A stretch of 64,000 nucleotides of DNA, taken from NCBI GenBank assembly GCA_963924555.1, contig OZ004583.1, positions 5,923,501 to 5,987,500 of the forward strand, given 5' to 3'. Under the pieces are notes generated by a model. The model was not told the DNA's origin. It made no database searches and saw only the letters and a list, made by a program, of their open reading frames with translations. Positions 23,201-32,818 of this stretch are shown here, in pieces (positions within the stretch are counted from its first letter, which is position 1; each line of letters opens with the position of its first letter). The position numbers and the translations under genes are program-made. This DNA is from Crambe crambe. Its lineage: Eukaryota > Porifera > Demospongiae > Poecilosclerida > Crambeidae.

Positions 23201-26200
23201 ACCAAATTAAACCACATGACTTTTTGATGGTTTTATTTTTGGTGATGTGATGCTTAAATTACCAGCTATACGGTATGTCCATCCCTTGAGTCTCTCATTC
23301 ATTAAAGCTTTTCCATTACAACTTGATTTACTATGTATAAAGATCTCCTCCTCCCCCCTCCCACCAACCTCGTCCTGGATTGAAAATAGGGAACCAGGTG
23401 TCTTGGGTTTATGTTCTGTGTCTATTACTACTTCCAGTTATCTGGTGACCCTTGGGACTTGTCCTGGTTACAGGGGTGGCAAGTGACCCAAATTTCAGGG
23501 ATCCAGATTAGAGGGATATAGCACATTTGCTCCAAAAACATTTATAACATGAAATCAGGATCCAGTTATCATGAGTATGAAAATACACGTGCTTAGTCAT
23601 GGCCATCACATCCAGACTTATCTAACCACCATTGTCTCTTTGTAGTAGTGTATGCTCCAAGAGCCTTTGCTACATGAATATGATCTGATTACTGGGAGTG
23701 TGCAAGCAAATATAAGCAGAACTCTAATACTAGTTTAGCACACACAAACATGTACGTAGGTGGTCTGACATATACTGTATGGCCGGAAATATTGGCAGAA
23801 ATTAAATTTAATGGATTGCTCTCATTCAGGAAAAATTAAAACTTGGTGGATTTAATATTGGTGGAATACTTGCACACGTGCGAGCACATGGAAGTGGTTA
23901 TAAAGGGTACAACTTTATATACCCCTCCCTCCCTCCCGAACTTTGTAAGTTTGTCTGATGGGGCCTGGTTTCAGGTAGGTGTGGTTGGCATCTGATGCCT
24001 GTGGGCATGCATATAATCACTGGACATGAAGTCTATTCCCTATAGGAGCTAATACTGTGGAAGCATCACAATGCATGATAGAATTATTATGTATGTATGT
24101 CACAAAAATCATACACTGGTCAGGAGTTTCACTACTCCAACTCCATTGCACTTTTGGAGCAGCCAATCTCCACAAACCAAAGGTCATAGAGAGGTGATAA
24201 CACAACACATTTAAACTGCTCTAGCCAGCATAATTATTCAGAATCCAGTGAGTAGCATGTGAAAATTCCTAATTGGAGCACACCAAAAGGGGGCTAGGGA
24301 TTCTATATTCAAGTCTTATACTTCCTAAGATGTATTCAATTTCACATAAGCAATACCTTGGTTGAGTTATGCATGGCTGGGTCAGTTGTCAATTTTGCTA
24401 TGGGGAAAGTAAATCTTTGAGCATGCATAACTCATGAATGTAGTAACCTATTAGTGATATTATCATTATGGCTACTGTTATGGTTTGAATATTGAACCCC
24501 CTAGACCCATTACAACACTACTAGTTTGGAACCCATGAAAATTCATAACATTTACTACACTTTTCATGTGTTCACCAAAATGTTAACATTTCATAGCACG
24601 AGTATTATGTGAAAAAGGAACGAAAAGGCAATGAATTACCAAATGAAAAAATACAATTTTGCATATGGTCCATTGTGGTGAGTAAAGCGAGTCCCCTACT
24701 AGGAAGAGATTTATATATTTCCGTTCTATCATTGGAATTTCTTTGTGAATTTGTTGACTGACCTCTTTTCTGATGAAAGGTGGTGGATTGGTCCACTGAG
24801 TGATATGCGGTGTGGGCCTCACTAATTGGGTGGGTGGAATCTGCTGTGGGTGGGAGTAAGTGGGAGGAGTTGGGCCCTGAGGGTGTGGTGGAAGGGACGG
24901 GTGTTGAGTGGAGAATGAGGAAGGTGGTGAGGTGAGTAGGGAGGAGTATGAAGGAGGCATACGTCCAGTGAAGTGAGTAGGTTGGAAGGAGATCTGTAAT
25001 AAGTTTAAAGTCATGTGACATACATAGACAGTTAAGTCATTACAGCCTGCTCAACTTCATAAGTGAGCAATACGATGTGGACAGTGTACATGTAATTATG
25101 TTATGTCCATCCCTTGAGTCTCTCATTCATAACTGTGTACTTTTTTGTCTCATGCGGAGGCACAGTGCTGAAGGCAACTATGGTGGTACATTATTAGTAG
25201 CACGTGCAAATAGTTATACACATGTGCATGACCAAGCCACATGTACATGTATGTATAAGTGAGAAAGTAACAGCAGGCTGGGCAAGTTAACGACTGTCTG
25301 AGAGCAAACAGCGAGAGCAGAGTGCACAACCTCAAGATTTTATGAATGTCTGAACAGCAAGAGTGAGCCTTAAATAGCGAATAACAGAAGCTACAAAGTC
25401 GAGTTAAGACTCTGAGTTGTGAGAAAACAGAAGGAGAGCCAAGCTGAAGACCAGGCATGTTATAATAACAGAAAGTAGGCAAGAAAACCAACATGAAAGC
25501 CATAAATAGCGAGACCAGAGGGTACAAAGCTCAAGATCATCTAGCAAAGCCTGCAAGAAAGCCTTAAGAACAGAAGCTACAAAGTCAAAAGTAGGCTGAG
25601 AAAGCTGAAAGATACCCAAGCCATAGCTATGACCAAGAGTTTGTAGCCAATGGTTAACCAAAACTCTGGTTAGGCCAGTGTTAATGACATTCATGTTTCT
25701 AGTCAGGATTTTTCCTCACAACCATGCCCGGGGGGGGGGGGGGGGACATTGTCATAGGATGCTAAAAAAAAAATCAACTGTATGGTTACTGGGCCCATTT
25801 TCGTATGCAACCATTATGAGGTTAAGTAACTGTTACATTGCACTGGGGGTAGCATCATGAAGGTATGGACGGAAATAAAAGTATGCTTTATTTCCCCCCT
25901 CCCCCAACTGGATTTCATCCTCCCCCCTCCCACCAGGATTGAGAATAGGGAACCAGGTGTCTATATAAATAGGGAACCAGGTGTCTATATAAATAGGGAA
26001 CCAGGTGTCTATATAAATAGGCTAGAAATTCACTGGATTCTGTTTATTCAAGTACTACTTACAGTTATCTGGCCACCCTTGGGACCTGTCCTGATTAGAG
26101 GGGTGGTCTCATTTTGTGGGTAGATTTGGGTTGGAAATAGCTACTTAAATATTGGGACATTTACAAGTGACCTTATAGGGTGGTCTAATTTGGTCCAGAT

Positions 26201-29187
26201 TAGAGGGAGTTCACTCATGCTACAAAAACCTTTGTAACATCAACATGATCCAGTTTATTAGGAGTATGAAAATACATGTACTTACAAAGACTCAGTCATG
26301 GCCAACACAATGTATGGGACTTCAGAATGTTACCTATCTACATCTAAGCATACATAGCATAGAATTGTCTGTCTTTAAGTCTTTGTAGTAGTGTATGCTC
26401 CAAGAACCTTTGCTACATGAATATGATCTGATTACTGGGAGTGTGCAAGCAAATATAAGCAGAACTCTATAAAAGTTTAGCATAATATATGGGACTTAGG
26501 GAATTTCCCCACTTCCATATACATGGTCACACTTAGCCTCGTTCCCAGGCCCATTAAAATAGGGCCTGGTATACACTGATTGCGCATGCGCAAGATTAAA
26601 TGGTTATAATGACAGCACGTGGTTATTATGACGTAGAAATCAATACTATTAGTATTACTAGGCTTGTCAGAGTATCCCTCCACTATAGATCTTCAGGATC
26701 ACAAAAGAAAGTACTGTCAGTGCAGAGGTTCGAGTCTGAAGCAAGAGATACCGTTTTGAGATGAGATGACTACCGATTTTATGCCTCTCAGTCTCTTCCT
26801 AAGAGTTTAAACCTGTCAACCATCAGAGCGATGAGTGGAAACACTACCAGCACAGCGCTGGTCTTCAAACTGCCAGCCAGGAAGCAAGCCAGCCAGCCAG
26901 GAAGAGAAGCACTTGGTAGCACAGACTCTTCCCAACATCTGGTTTGCGAGACTACCTGTGGGGAGACACACACGAAGACATCTTTACTCTCGTAAATGGT
27001 TGAGTGGACAGGTGCTGTTCTTCTTTCAAAGCAAGAATGCTCCAAAAAACGATCTTAAGAAATTAACCACACCCATTATTCTTACGTAGTAGTAAAGGTA
27101 TACGGATGACATTACGATGTAGTATACGGAGGCCCTGGAATGCCGGGGCATTTTAGCGCATGCGCAATCAGTGTATACCAGGCCCCTCCCTCCCTCCCCC
27201 CCCCCCCCCAAAAAAAAAGCCTGGAAACGAGGCTAGGTCACACTGAGAAGCTTATCAATCTCACAAGTATGCTATTGGTCAAATTGAAGTGGGTAGAACA
27301 TGAAATCAGGGCTATAGCTGCAGAGACCATATGGATGACCTACCTGAGGTGGGTGTGGAGGATGCATGTGAGCCGTAGGAGGTTGTAATGTAGGATCGAG
27401 TGTTGGATGAAAACCAGGAGTAAGAAGTCCAGGAGGAGGGTCTGGAAGGATACAAAGTAAACAAAAAGAGGTTGTCTCTATGAGAACTTGTCTACAACCA
27501 AAATATCAAGTTTGCCTTTTTAACTTTGACCTTACTATGTATATGGCCTCTCATAGAGTAGTAAAAACCACACCCAATAGCTACACCCACCTGTTCAATT
27601 TCAATTGGGTCTATCATTTAAAGTCATTCAATACTTGATGACCATTACCTAATATCATTGATCAACCTTAGCAGCTTTAATGGAGACTCCGACCCTGTTA
27701 CTACTTACTGTTTGGCATTGAAAGTGTTGGAGGAGACGAGTGTAGTGAAGCAGAGACTCCTTCAGGGAGACAAGTGGGAGTGAGGGTTTTTGATAATGGG
27801 ACTGGAGGGTTATAAGACATATGAGAAGTCAAGGGGACAATATCACAATTATTCATTAAGAAATTGCAAAAATAAATGATTGGGTGATAATAAGGTGGCA
27901 GTACAACTTTTATCTTTGGCATAGTAATAGAACAATCCCTACACTTTGTTTAGCTACATTTTGCTCAATCTTAGGCCAGGCAAAGTTGATTCCTTGTTCC
28001 GCATCACATATTTTCAGTGAGGGAGGGAGGGAGGTCACAAATTGAGCCCAATAAAACCTGTATTTTGTGGGGGTGTGGCTCCTTTAGTGAGGGAGGTGTC
28101 CAGAAATACATTTTTTAGGTCTCACCTTCAAGCTTCGGTTTTTTAGTACAAGGTAGGTCTTCACTCACTTCAGTTCCTGAATCAGGAAATGATAATAAAT
28201 TGGTAACTAGGTATGAAACCACCACACCAGAAGAAGATTGCTGTGATACTTATGACATCATCAATATCGTATAGCACTCTATTTAAGAGGCACTAATATT
28301 TCAAGGATAGCTATTTCTAAATATTTCGTGGAATGATTTTAAACCCCACCTACAAAATGAAAATAATAATTATAGTGTGCACACATAGAATTGAATGCTT
28401 TTGTAGTTCCCCTTGATAGTAGCTGCTGTCTCACTCCCAGAATTTGCCAGCGTAGTGAACGTTCTACTGCTCTTCTTCCTATTTCAGCCTTTTTATTTGA
28501 CGAAAATCTAGTGTATGGCCCTCTGGTGGTAGATCCCTGCTTCAAAACGGCAGAGATTTTTGAGTTTGCTGCTTCAATAGAAGAGGACGAACTGTCAGTG
28601 ACATTTTACCACTAGGATCTAGATTTGTAGGTTGCTTTGAAGGATTTTTAGAGCTAAAATAACGACAGAGCATGACAGCTGCATGGCTACTTAGGCAAAA
28701 TTATTCGAGGGCATAATTTTTGTTTTTTGAGCAAAATCCATGAAAACCTCGAAAATAAAGAACCTCAAAAGTAAAGCGCTATACGGTAGATTCACTGTAT
28801 AGTTAACTAATAGGATGAGGTTATGTGATCTCTCTGACTATCCATCATTGTTCCATTCATAGCCTATGGAGTATTGTAGTCACAAACTACATTCCACAAC
28901 CAGCTGATACCTTTATCAGCTCCTCTCATAGTCTTTGGTCCAGGGTTCAATTCTACATCCCCAGAGAACAACAGTATACCTATAAGGAACAATACTGGCA
29001 TGTTGGAGTGGGACTTTCTCACTACCCTCCTCCAAAGTCGAGTCTTCCTCAAGCAGTTACTCAAGAGGTGTTTGACAGCTGTACGATCATAATTAACTTG
29101 CCACTCCCCCTCATCACACCATTGCCACAGCAGAGACACAATCAAAGCAAACCGAAAGAATAATACGCTGCCAGAACAAGATGACAT
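10137..29187 (-). CDS. Large 2A / death-domain / ROC-COR (ROCO) protein gene, copy 2 (17 exons)
   Basis: Seventeen exons join without a phase break to 1,736 codons: 29187-28911, 28176-28126, 27801-27709, 27441-27344, 24993-24763, 22881-22618, 22515-22401, 21297-21046, 19995-19720, 19501-19250, 18687-18490, 17854-17555, 17333-17079, 13493-11316, 10762-10508, 10316-10261 and 10196-10137. Order of parts: 2A-like leader (residues 1-92), acidic and proline-rich linkers (93-376), six death-like domains (377-887), ROC GTPase plus COR-like region (888-1613), a canonical death domain (about 1614-1698), and a tail ending in QPPPAKITKLD. Death-domain and ROCO proteins are cytosolic signalling scaffolds in cell death, stress and innate sensing; a receptor or adaptor role here is inference. 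Every junction from the leader to the ROC exon allows in-frame exon exchange. Exons could be missing or alternative, but the fully closed frame argues the model is near correct. Confidence 0.75.
10508..10762 (-). other. Exon encoding the canonical C-terminal death domain
   Basis: A phase 1-1 exon of 85 codons. It opens MKDHFQVTEYLSDLTKEEL and contains LLKLGSALGLLWPNLKK and the death-domain hallmark PTWASLIKALEKI ending GVAGKIKKC. Acceptor TTACATAG and donor GTGAGTAT flank it. This is the most typical death domain in the protein and probably mediates homotypic contacts with other death-domain partners. Confidence 0.85.
11207..11278. repeat. (GA)n microsatellite
   Basis: About 36 uninterrupted GA units lie in the intron between the ROC-COR exon and the last death-domain exon. 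The apparent Ser-Leu-rich reading frame on the minus strand is an artefact of this repeat. Confidence 0.95.
11316..13493 (-). other. ROC-COR exon of copy 2
   Basis: One phase 1-1 exon of 726 codons. G1/P-loop GSPGSGKSSL (about residues 927-936 of the protein), G3 DTGGQVEF and G4 VGTHKDLLG are clear, so GTP binding is likely. Between G1 and G3 lies a Ser/Thr/Pro-rich insert with one copy of a ~52-residue unit (APSTASESASPVQ ... SEMLTSDG). After the G domain, a winged-helix COR-like region begins near YPISYLQFSLDFENMKKS and runs past LLRFLHTRIGRIKYFPV and REPQVLFNKVTDLI. A cysteine-rich end (CCESC, CIKCDSC) may bind metal. The exon is entered after TTGTAG and left at AAAG|GTCAGC. No leucine-rich repeats or kinase domain were found, unlike LRRK-type proteins. 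Confidence 0.85.
13965..14215. mobile_element. Foldback MITE
   Basis: GGCCCCAAATTTAGCTGGAC and CCAAGCCGTATGG on the left are mirrored on the right by CCATACGGCTTGGTTTGATA and ATGCAGTCATGGCCC. It starts with GTGCAAAAAATTTCTTCTAA just upstream, the same terminal string as the elements near 22,970 and 30,670, so it belongs to that family. Confidence 0.65.
14213..14455 (-). pseudogene. Probable Ty3/gypsy integrase C-terminal remnant
   Basis: The frame contains NQQLMQKQLHDSKKPLCTSA followed by VGDLVYLKWKVTG. This resembles the end of the integrase core and the GDLV-type C-terminal motif of Ty3/gypsy retrotransposons. Only about 80 codons remain. Confidence 0.45.
14461..14790 (+). pseudogene. Transposase-like N-terminal fragment (pogo/DDE type, tentative)
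   Basis: A 109-codon frame contains KVLPWRKQGRPLLLGEHLYHRV followed by LYLKKVRDK in two steps. The phrase GRPLLLGE-x-L-x-x-x-V-x-x-Y is one I associate with the DNA-binding N-terminus of pogo/jerky-like transposases of marine invertebrates. The frame ends soon after, so it is at most a fragment. Confidence 0.35.
17079..18687 (-). other. Death-like cassette, second copy (A'-B'-C', three exons)
   Basis: Exons 18687-18490 (66 codons), 17854-17555 (100 codons) and 17333-17079 (85 codons) are each phase 1-1. A' ends SIRNFAEPVTG and has TTWRELISIMDRI. B' opens DPTMTVENLTTVLM and has PTWKAIATSALYG. C' has VLEEVEDWEKVARNLPLSDF and DWNDLAWALRCTGYDALAED. Each is closest to the exon in the same position of the upstream cassette at 19,250-21,297. 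A' has lost about 18 codons from its middle. These are helical death-fold-like domains by their W, TW/SW..L and hydrophobic spacing. Confidence 0.75.
19250..21297 (-). other. Death-like cassette, first copy (A-B-C, three exons)
   Basis: Exons 21297-21046 (84 codons), 19995-19720 (92 codons) and 19501-19250 (84 codons) are each phase 1-1. A: LNAWLEGKGAPSSWRRLIWA, ending NIRKFAEPPQG. B: STLSVENVAAVLMQIEGDV, with CPSWKLLSLLLYEVGE. C: LKEVEDWKTISKYMGIADH, with VTWGNVVTALSHCGEEIAAE. The order and signatures are repeated by the next three exons, so a three-exon block was duplicated. Confidence 0.75.
20591..20770. mobile_element. 180-bp MITE with TA-flanked inverted ends
   Basis: The ends TACAGTGGAACCTCC and GGAGGTTCCACTGTA are exact inverted copies starting at a TA, the target of Tc1/mariner/pogo elements. 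The interior is made of diverged repeats of the AAAGGACA type. It lies in an intron of the ROCO gene. Confidence 0.8.
21950..22320. repeat. 28-bp minisatellite (~13 units)
   Basis: The unit is CACCATATAGGGATAGTACA plus TCACTGCA, with minor T/C and A/G variants. Scattered single units lie at 21,400-21,480. It is tandem with no spacers, so it is not a CRISPR array. It sits in the intron between the PPVFQV exon and the first death-like exon. Confidence 0.9.
22401..22515 (-). other. Proline-rich exon with PVFQV repeats
   Basis: A phase 0-1 exon of 38 codons. It reads VLSVPPPPPVFQVG, then SSPVFQVRPPRVFQV, then VTPVHPDQ. Three copies of VFQV in a proline context suggest a flexible binding linker. 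Acceptor ATGTATAG and donor GTAAGTGG flank it. Confidence 0.65.
22618..22881 (-). other. Proline-rich exon, PTHFTG type (copy b)
   Basis: A phase 0-0 exon of 88 codons. It opens VSLQPTHFTGCMPPSLTS, continues PPSSFSTQPLSIPPHPQGP and ends QWTNPFRPE before donor GTCAGTCA. It is a duplicate of the exon at 24,763-24,993. The flanking intron ends are also alike. Confidence 0.65.
22965..23205. mobile_element. Foldback MITE of the GCAAAAAATTTCTTCTA family
   Basis: The left arm GTAGGGATAGCCTAAAATCT with CCCTACTTTTAC is mirrored by AGATTTTAGGCTATCCCTAC on the right. Outer ends are GAGCGCAAAACATTTCTTCT and AGAAGAAATTTTTTGTG. The same end appears at about 13,955 and 30,670. It is about 240 bp and non-coding. 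Confidence 0.75.
24763..24993 (-). other. Proline-rich exon, PTHFTG type (copy a)
   Basis: A phase 0-0 exon of 77 codons. It opens ISFQPTHFTGRMPPSYSS, contains TQHPSLPPHPQGPTPPTY and ends PPFIRKE before donor GTCAGTCA. It precedes its duplicate (22,618-22,881) in the transcript. Both carry QLVR and QWTNP. Confidence 0.65.
25940..26025. repeat. 24-bp tandem repeat (three to four units)
   Basis: The unit AATAGGGAACCAGGTGTCTA plus TATA is repeated three times, with a partial fourth. A single unit also appears at about 23,385. Confidence 0.85.
26534..27235. mobile_element. 702-bp non-autonomous element with RecQ-gene remnant
   Basis: It begins TAGCCTCGTTCCCAGGC and ends GCCTGGAAACGAGGCTA, flanked by the direct repeat GGTCACACT at 26,525-26,533 and 27,236-27,244. 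Read on the minus strand, the interior preserves fragments matching the RecQ gene at 60,055: KDVFV, then VFPLIALMVDRF, then RGIKSVVISSQNG in other frames, plus GTTGGGAAGAGTCTGTGCTA (compare the P-loop GKSLCY). It is therefore an internally deleted derivative of a RecQ-bearing transposon. Inner inverted strings TGATTGCGCATGCGC and GCGCATGCGCAATCA lie near both ends. Confidence 0.85.
27344..27801 (-). other. Two proline-rich exons of the large gene
   Basis: Exon 27801-27709 (phase 1-1) reads PLSKTLTPTCLPEGV and SASLHSSPPTLSMPN. Exon 27441-27344 (phase 1-0) reads PPPGLLTPGFHPTLDPTLQ and PPTAHMHPPHPPQ. The second is the counterpart of the copy 1 exon at 1600-1655. A pyrimidine-rich acceptor precedes the first. 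Confidence 0.6.
28911..29187 (-). other. First coding exon of copy 2 with 2A-like leader
   Basis: Ninety-two codons from Met at 29,187 to donor AAAG|GTATCA. A hydrophobic N-terminus (LFFRFALIVSLLW) is followed by a basic segment (LRKTRLWRRVVRK), then VLFLIGILLFSG leading into DVELNPGP (residues 77-84, nucleotides 28,936-28,959). In sea urchin immune receptors a comparable hydrophobic 2A leader is known to allow dual targeting of the downstream protein; that analogy is inference. NRF-1-like motifs (TGCGCACGTGCA, GCATGCGCA) lie 40-65 bp upstream. Confidence 0.8.
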
Positions 29188-32027
29188 GTTCGTGGCATTA
29201 GAATTAGGATATGCTTGCAGTAACTGCGCACGTGCAGAATCTGAGCATGCGCAAAAATAGCGGGACTTTAAAAATAAAGTGTATGTTGTAGTAATAATAT
29301 GTTGATGGAAACATAATACTTCAAAAATGACCGATGTCCGCCTGTTATTTTTAGCTCTGCATACCACTCAGGTTACAGGTATTATGGGGAAGAGTCTGAC
29401 TAGTGAGACTAATTTGCCTGACTAATGCACAAAACGCTGCTACAGTGAGAGGTGCCGGTAAGCACTACTGGCAGCCCGCAACAATGACGTATGAGCAGAG
29501 ATGCATATGGAACAAGGACACTTGAAATGAAATGACAATGGGTCGTCTGATGAGAAGTTCAAAAAGAAGTAAGACCAGAGAACAGATATTTTCCTAATGG
29601 TGACTAGATTCACATAGGTAGTTGTACAAAACATTATCCTCGCTTCATGAAACTCGTGTTGCAATGTTCGAGAATTTAGTGAGACTACTAAAGCTGGGCT
29701 GTTCTTGATCAGAACGCTAGCTTTCATTTCTAAATAATGAACACCTCATGGGCAGATCATGAACTTGAGCATTACTTACCATTCAAAGTGTACCAGCCGT
29801 CCATAGCTAATAGGTACCTAGACTAGCTTAGTTCTGACCTCTGAAGAAATGCTTTTTGTTGAGAACTTCAAGAATTCGAGAGTCATAATAACTAAGTTTT
29901 TACACATGCACGCGTTATGCTTAATAGCTACTTTGTAGAGCTGACTCTACTGAGGAAGCAGCTTTTTATCTGAGTGAATTAGATGCTAACACACTGCACA
30001 AAATGCTACACATTCAATCATCATGACATGGAACAAAGCTATAGTGCGGCCCAATTTTGAGAACAAGAAACCATGAAAAAGTGTGTGCTTCCATGTTTAG
30101 TCATTCAGCCTCCAAAATTCTCCTGCATGATAAGAATGTGCATAAAATACACATAGCAATGTTTTCTTAGAAAATCCAACTTTATTTTATATTAGTCCTA
30201 TGGAAGGTCATAGGTCATCCCTACATACGTAGAGAGTGCTATCGCACTCTCTGATATCAGTTACATATATATGATGCGCAGTGATGCGCATCGAGCACGT
30301 GCATTAGCAGCTCTAGCTCTCTAGCTAGCTAGCCAACATAACTTCAAGCTCTACTACAGTACTAAAGACAAATAGACAGGCTCAGGCTCGCAGTCACTAC
30401 GCAGTAATGCTACACCGTGAAGAGAGTGCTGATGCTTCTTGGCCGTCTTTGTCAACAAATCAAGCCCATGCAGAGAAGACAAAAACAACAAAGACAATGT
30501 ACACAAACTAGGTGATCGTTAGAAGTGCCAAAGAGAGAACCATGTTGAAGGAGAATCTAATGAAAGAACACATACTTCAATCAAGCTATGCGTGAGAATC
30601 ATTCAAAATGGCAGTTTGAAAGCATTGAACAGCAAGAATACTAGCTGTGTAAATACCAACCTTATAATGAGCGCAAAAAATTTCTTCTAAATCAAAAGTG
30701 AAGTAGTAGGGATAGCCATAAAATTCAGCGCTACATTCCTATCACTCCTAGCCCTCCTAATTTTAATAACCACGCCTCCCAACTCTTCACTCCCCCTTCA
30801 GCAATAAGTAACCACTACCCGTACCCATCACCAAACTCAAGAATCACAGCAATAATATTATTACAAAATTACTATTCCTACTTCACTCCTAAGGAGGCCT
30901 AGGAGTTTTTTTATACTTTTTTTACTTTTAGCAAAGATTTTAAACAAAATTTGTGTAGTTGGAGGTGCACACACTGGCATGATAAAGTGAGCAGACTAGC
31001 TATACGTACAGCCATGTAGGATGAGCATCTGTACTGAGGAGTGGGGGGGGGGGGGGCTAGGGCTAATATATGCAGGCTTGCATTGATACATTTTGAGGCC
31101 ATCCCTTTTTGCACTCACTATTTCCATTCTTTTTCTTTGTAATTTAGCTATAGCTATGACAATTCACTGAACACTTTCAAGGTATTTTTGTTGCCTGTTG
31201 TCTTGAGGGAGGAGAGTATGACCACCTTGAAGGAGTGACTGCAGCATAAAAGCTTTATTGTAGAATTCTGTCTGATCAGAATAACTAGCTAAACACATTT
31301 ATATAATGGCTGCTGAGATTTGGTTGTCTTGCTTGAGGGAGGAGAGTATGGGGGATGAGCATCTGCAGTGCAAATCAGCAGTGCTATAATGAAAAGCGCT
31401 GAAGTGCTAACCCTCTGTGCACACTATGTGTGTGTTTGTGGATATTGAGCAGAGATGTTTTAATCGATAAAGCATTCAATACTGTTGAGCTAGCTAGCAG
31501 TGTCTGTACTACAGACTCCACATTCTCATTTTGAATTATCGGATGTAAAAATATACTGCTTGGAGGACTGCACAGATATGATTAAGCATGCAGGTAATAC
31601 TGCAGCAGCTAGATAATGCATAAAGCCGTCGTAGACTTGTAACTAAAGATACTCCAGCTATCTGAGATTTATGCTGTTCTAATCAACTCACCTTGTAGTA
31701 TAGCCTAGATGAAGTAGGTAATGGTCGGCAGCACAGAGTGTACATTATATGGAGTATAGGCTATATAGTACACAGCTGGAATCGTGCCTTTTTTCTGGAG
31801 TAAAGCCTTTCTAGTTTTAATAAATAGCTGCAGCCAGTAAGTCTGTACACTGATCTGAAATTATTATTATGAACAAAAGTCAATTTTAGATGTCGTTTTT
31901 TTTTTCGTATGTTAGCGAATGAATTTTAGGTTTTTGAGCACTTTCCTCTCTTCTTTGTAGATGTAATGATTCACTGTAGCCTTCTGAAAACCTGTAGAGT
32001 AAGGGTAGAAGAGAAAGAAGAGTTTTT
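29188..32027. other. Intergenic region without supportable genes
   Basis: A short hairpin AGAGTGCTATCGCACTCT near 30,235 recurs in the same orientation near 32,706 together with flanking CTATGGA and CATCCCTAC strings, marking a dispersed repeat. GAGCGCAAAAAATTTCTTCT at about 30,670 is the end of a foldback family also seen at 13,955 and 22,970. The short ORFs here have no recognisable features. Confidence 0.5.
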
Positions 32028-32657
32028 TAGCCTCGTCCCCCCAGGCCCTCTTTTTAGTTATGAATGTGGAGGGCCTGGTACGCGAAGTTTCGGGGGGATA
32101 GAACTGGGGTAGAACTGTCTTAATTGGGCGTGGACAGTGCACGAGAGTATTATGACCATGCCCACACATTTGGGCTACGGACTGGAGCGACTACAAGATC
32201 GACCTAAAGGCACCAGGTGTTCAGAAGAACTTCTGCTGTTTCGCTACAACTAAAAGACCAATTCGCTATGGCTATACAACCAAGGACTTACTAAAACTCG
32301 TGAAGAATTCTGAGGCCGATCTATATATAATCTAGCTAAGCCTAAAATCTAGACTACTCGATAGCTTTACTATCTAGACGATAGGCAGCTCCGATACTAT
32401 CTGCTGCTAGGCTAGCAAAGCGTAGCAAAACTCGAATTCAGTGGCAGCTCAATGGCTCAACGCCTCTTCTTTCTAAGGCCTGGCCAGGTCATATGCTAGT
32501 GCGTGGTCGTAGCACCGATTCGTCATGGTGACGTATGCGATGGGAATGCATTTCCTTGGACACACCCACGCTATGGGGTTTCTACGGTTTTGCGATATTT
32601 TCGCGTACCAGGCCCTCCATAATCATAATTAAAAAGGAGGGTCTGGGGACGAGGCTA
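32028..32657. mobile_element. 630-bp MITE of the TAGCCTCGT family with 8-bp target duplication
   Basis: The ends TAGCCTCGTCCCCCCAGGCC and GGTCTGGGGACGAGGCTA are inverted. The inner strings GAGGGCCTGGTACGCGAA and TTCGCGTACCAGGCCCTC are also inverted. The flanks are the direct repeat GAGTTTTT (32,020-32,027 and 32,658-32,665). No transposase is encoded. The termini match those of the RecQ-bearing element starting at 59,927. Confidence 0.85.
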
Positions 32658-32818
32658 GAGTTTTTAGTTTATACAGTCCTATGGACTTTGACCTGCCATC
32701 CCTACTTGAGAGTGCTAGCGCACTCTCTGATAAGCCATGTTGCTCAGTGCACATTATTTAGAAAGTTTAATAATAATAAAGGTTGCACTGTAGTCGTGCC
32801 GAGGCATTCCTAGTCTTT

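Noticed and set aside
25150-25694. Overlapping minus-strand hydrophobic ORFs
   Set aside because: No motif, no splice context, and internal AACAG/AGAAGC-type repetitiveness suggests repeat DNA.
26788-27045. Minus-strand ORF considered as a gene of its own
   Set aside because: It is a scrambled remnant of RecQ inside a deleted transposon derivative.
29440-29727. Minus-strand 95-codon ORF upstream of copy 2
   Set aside because: No recognisable domain and no start or splice support.
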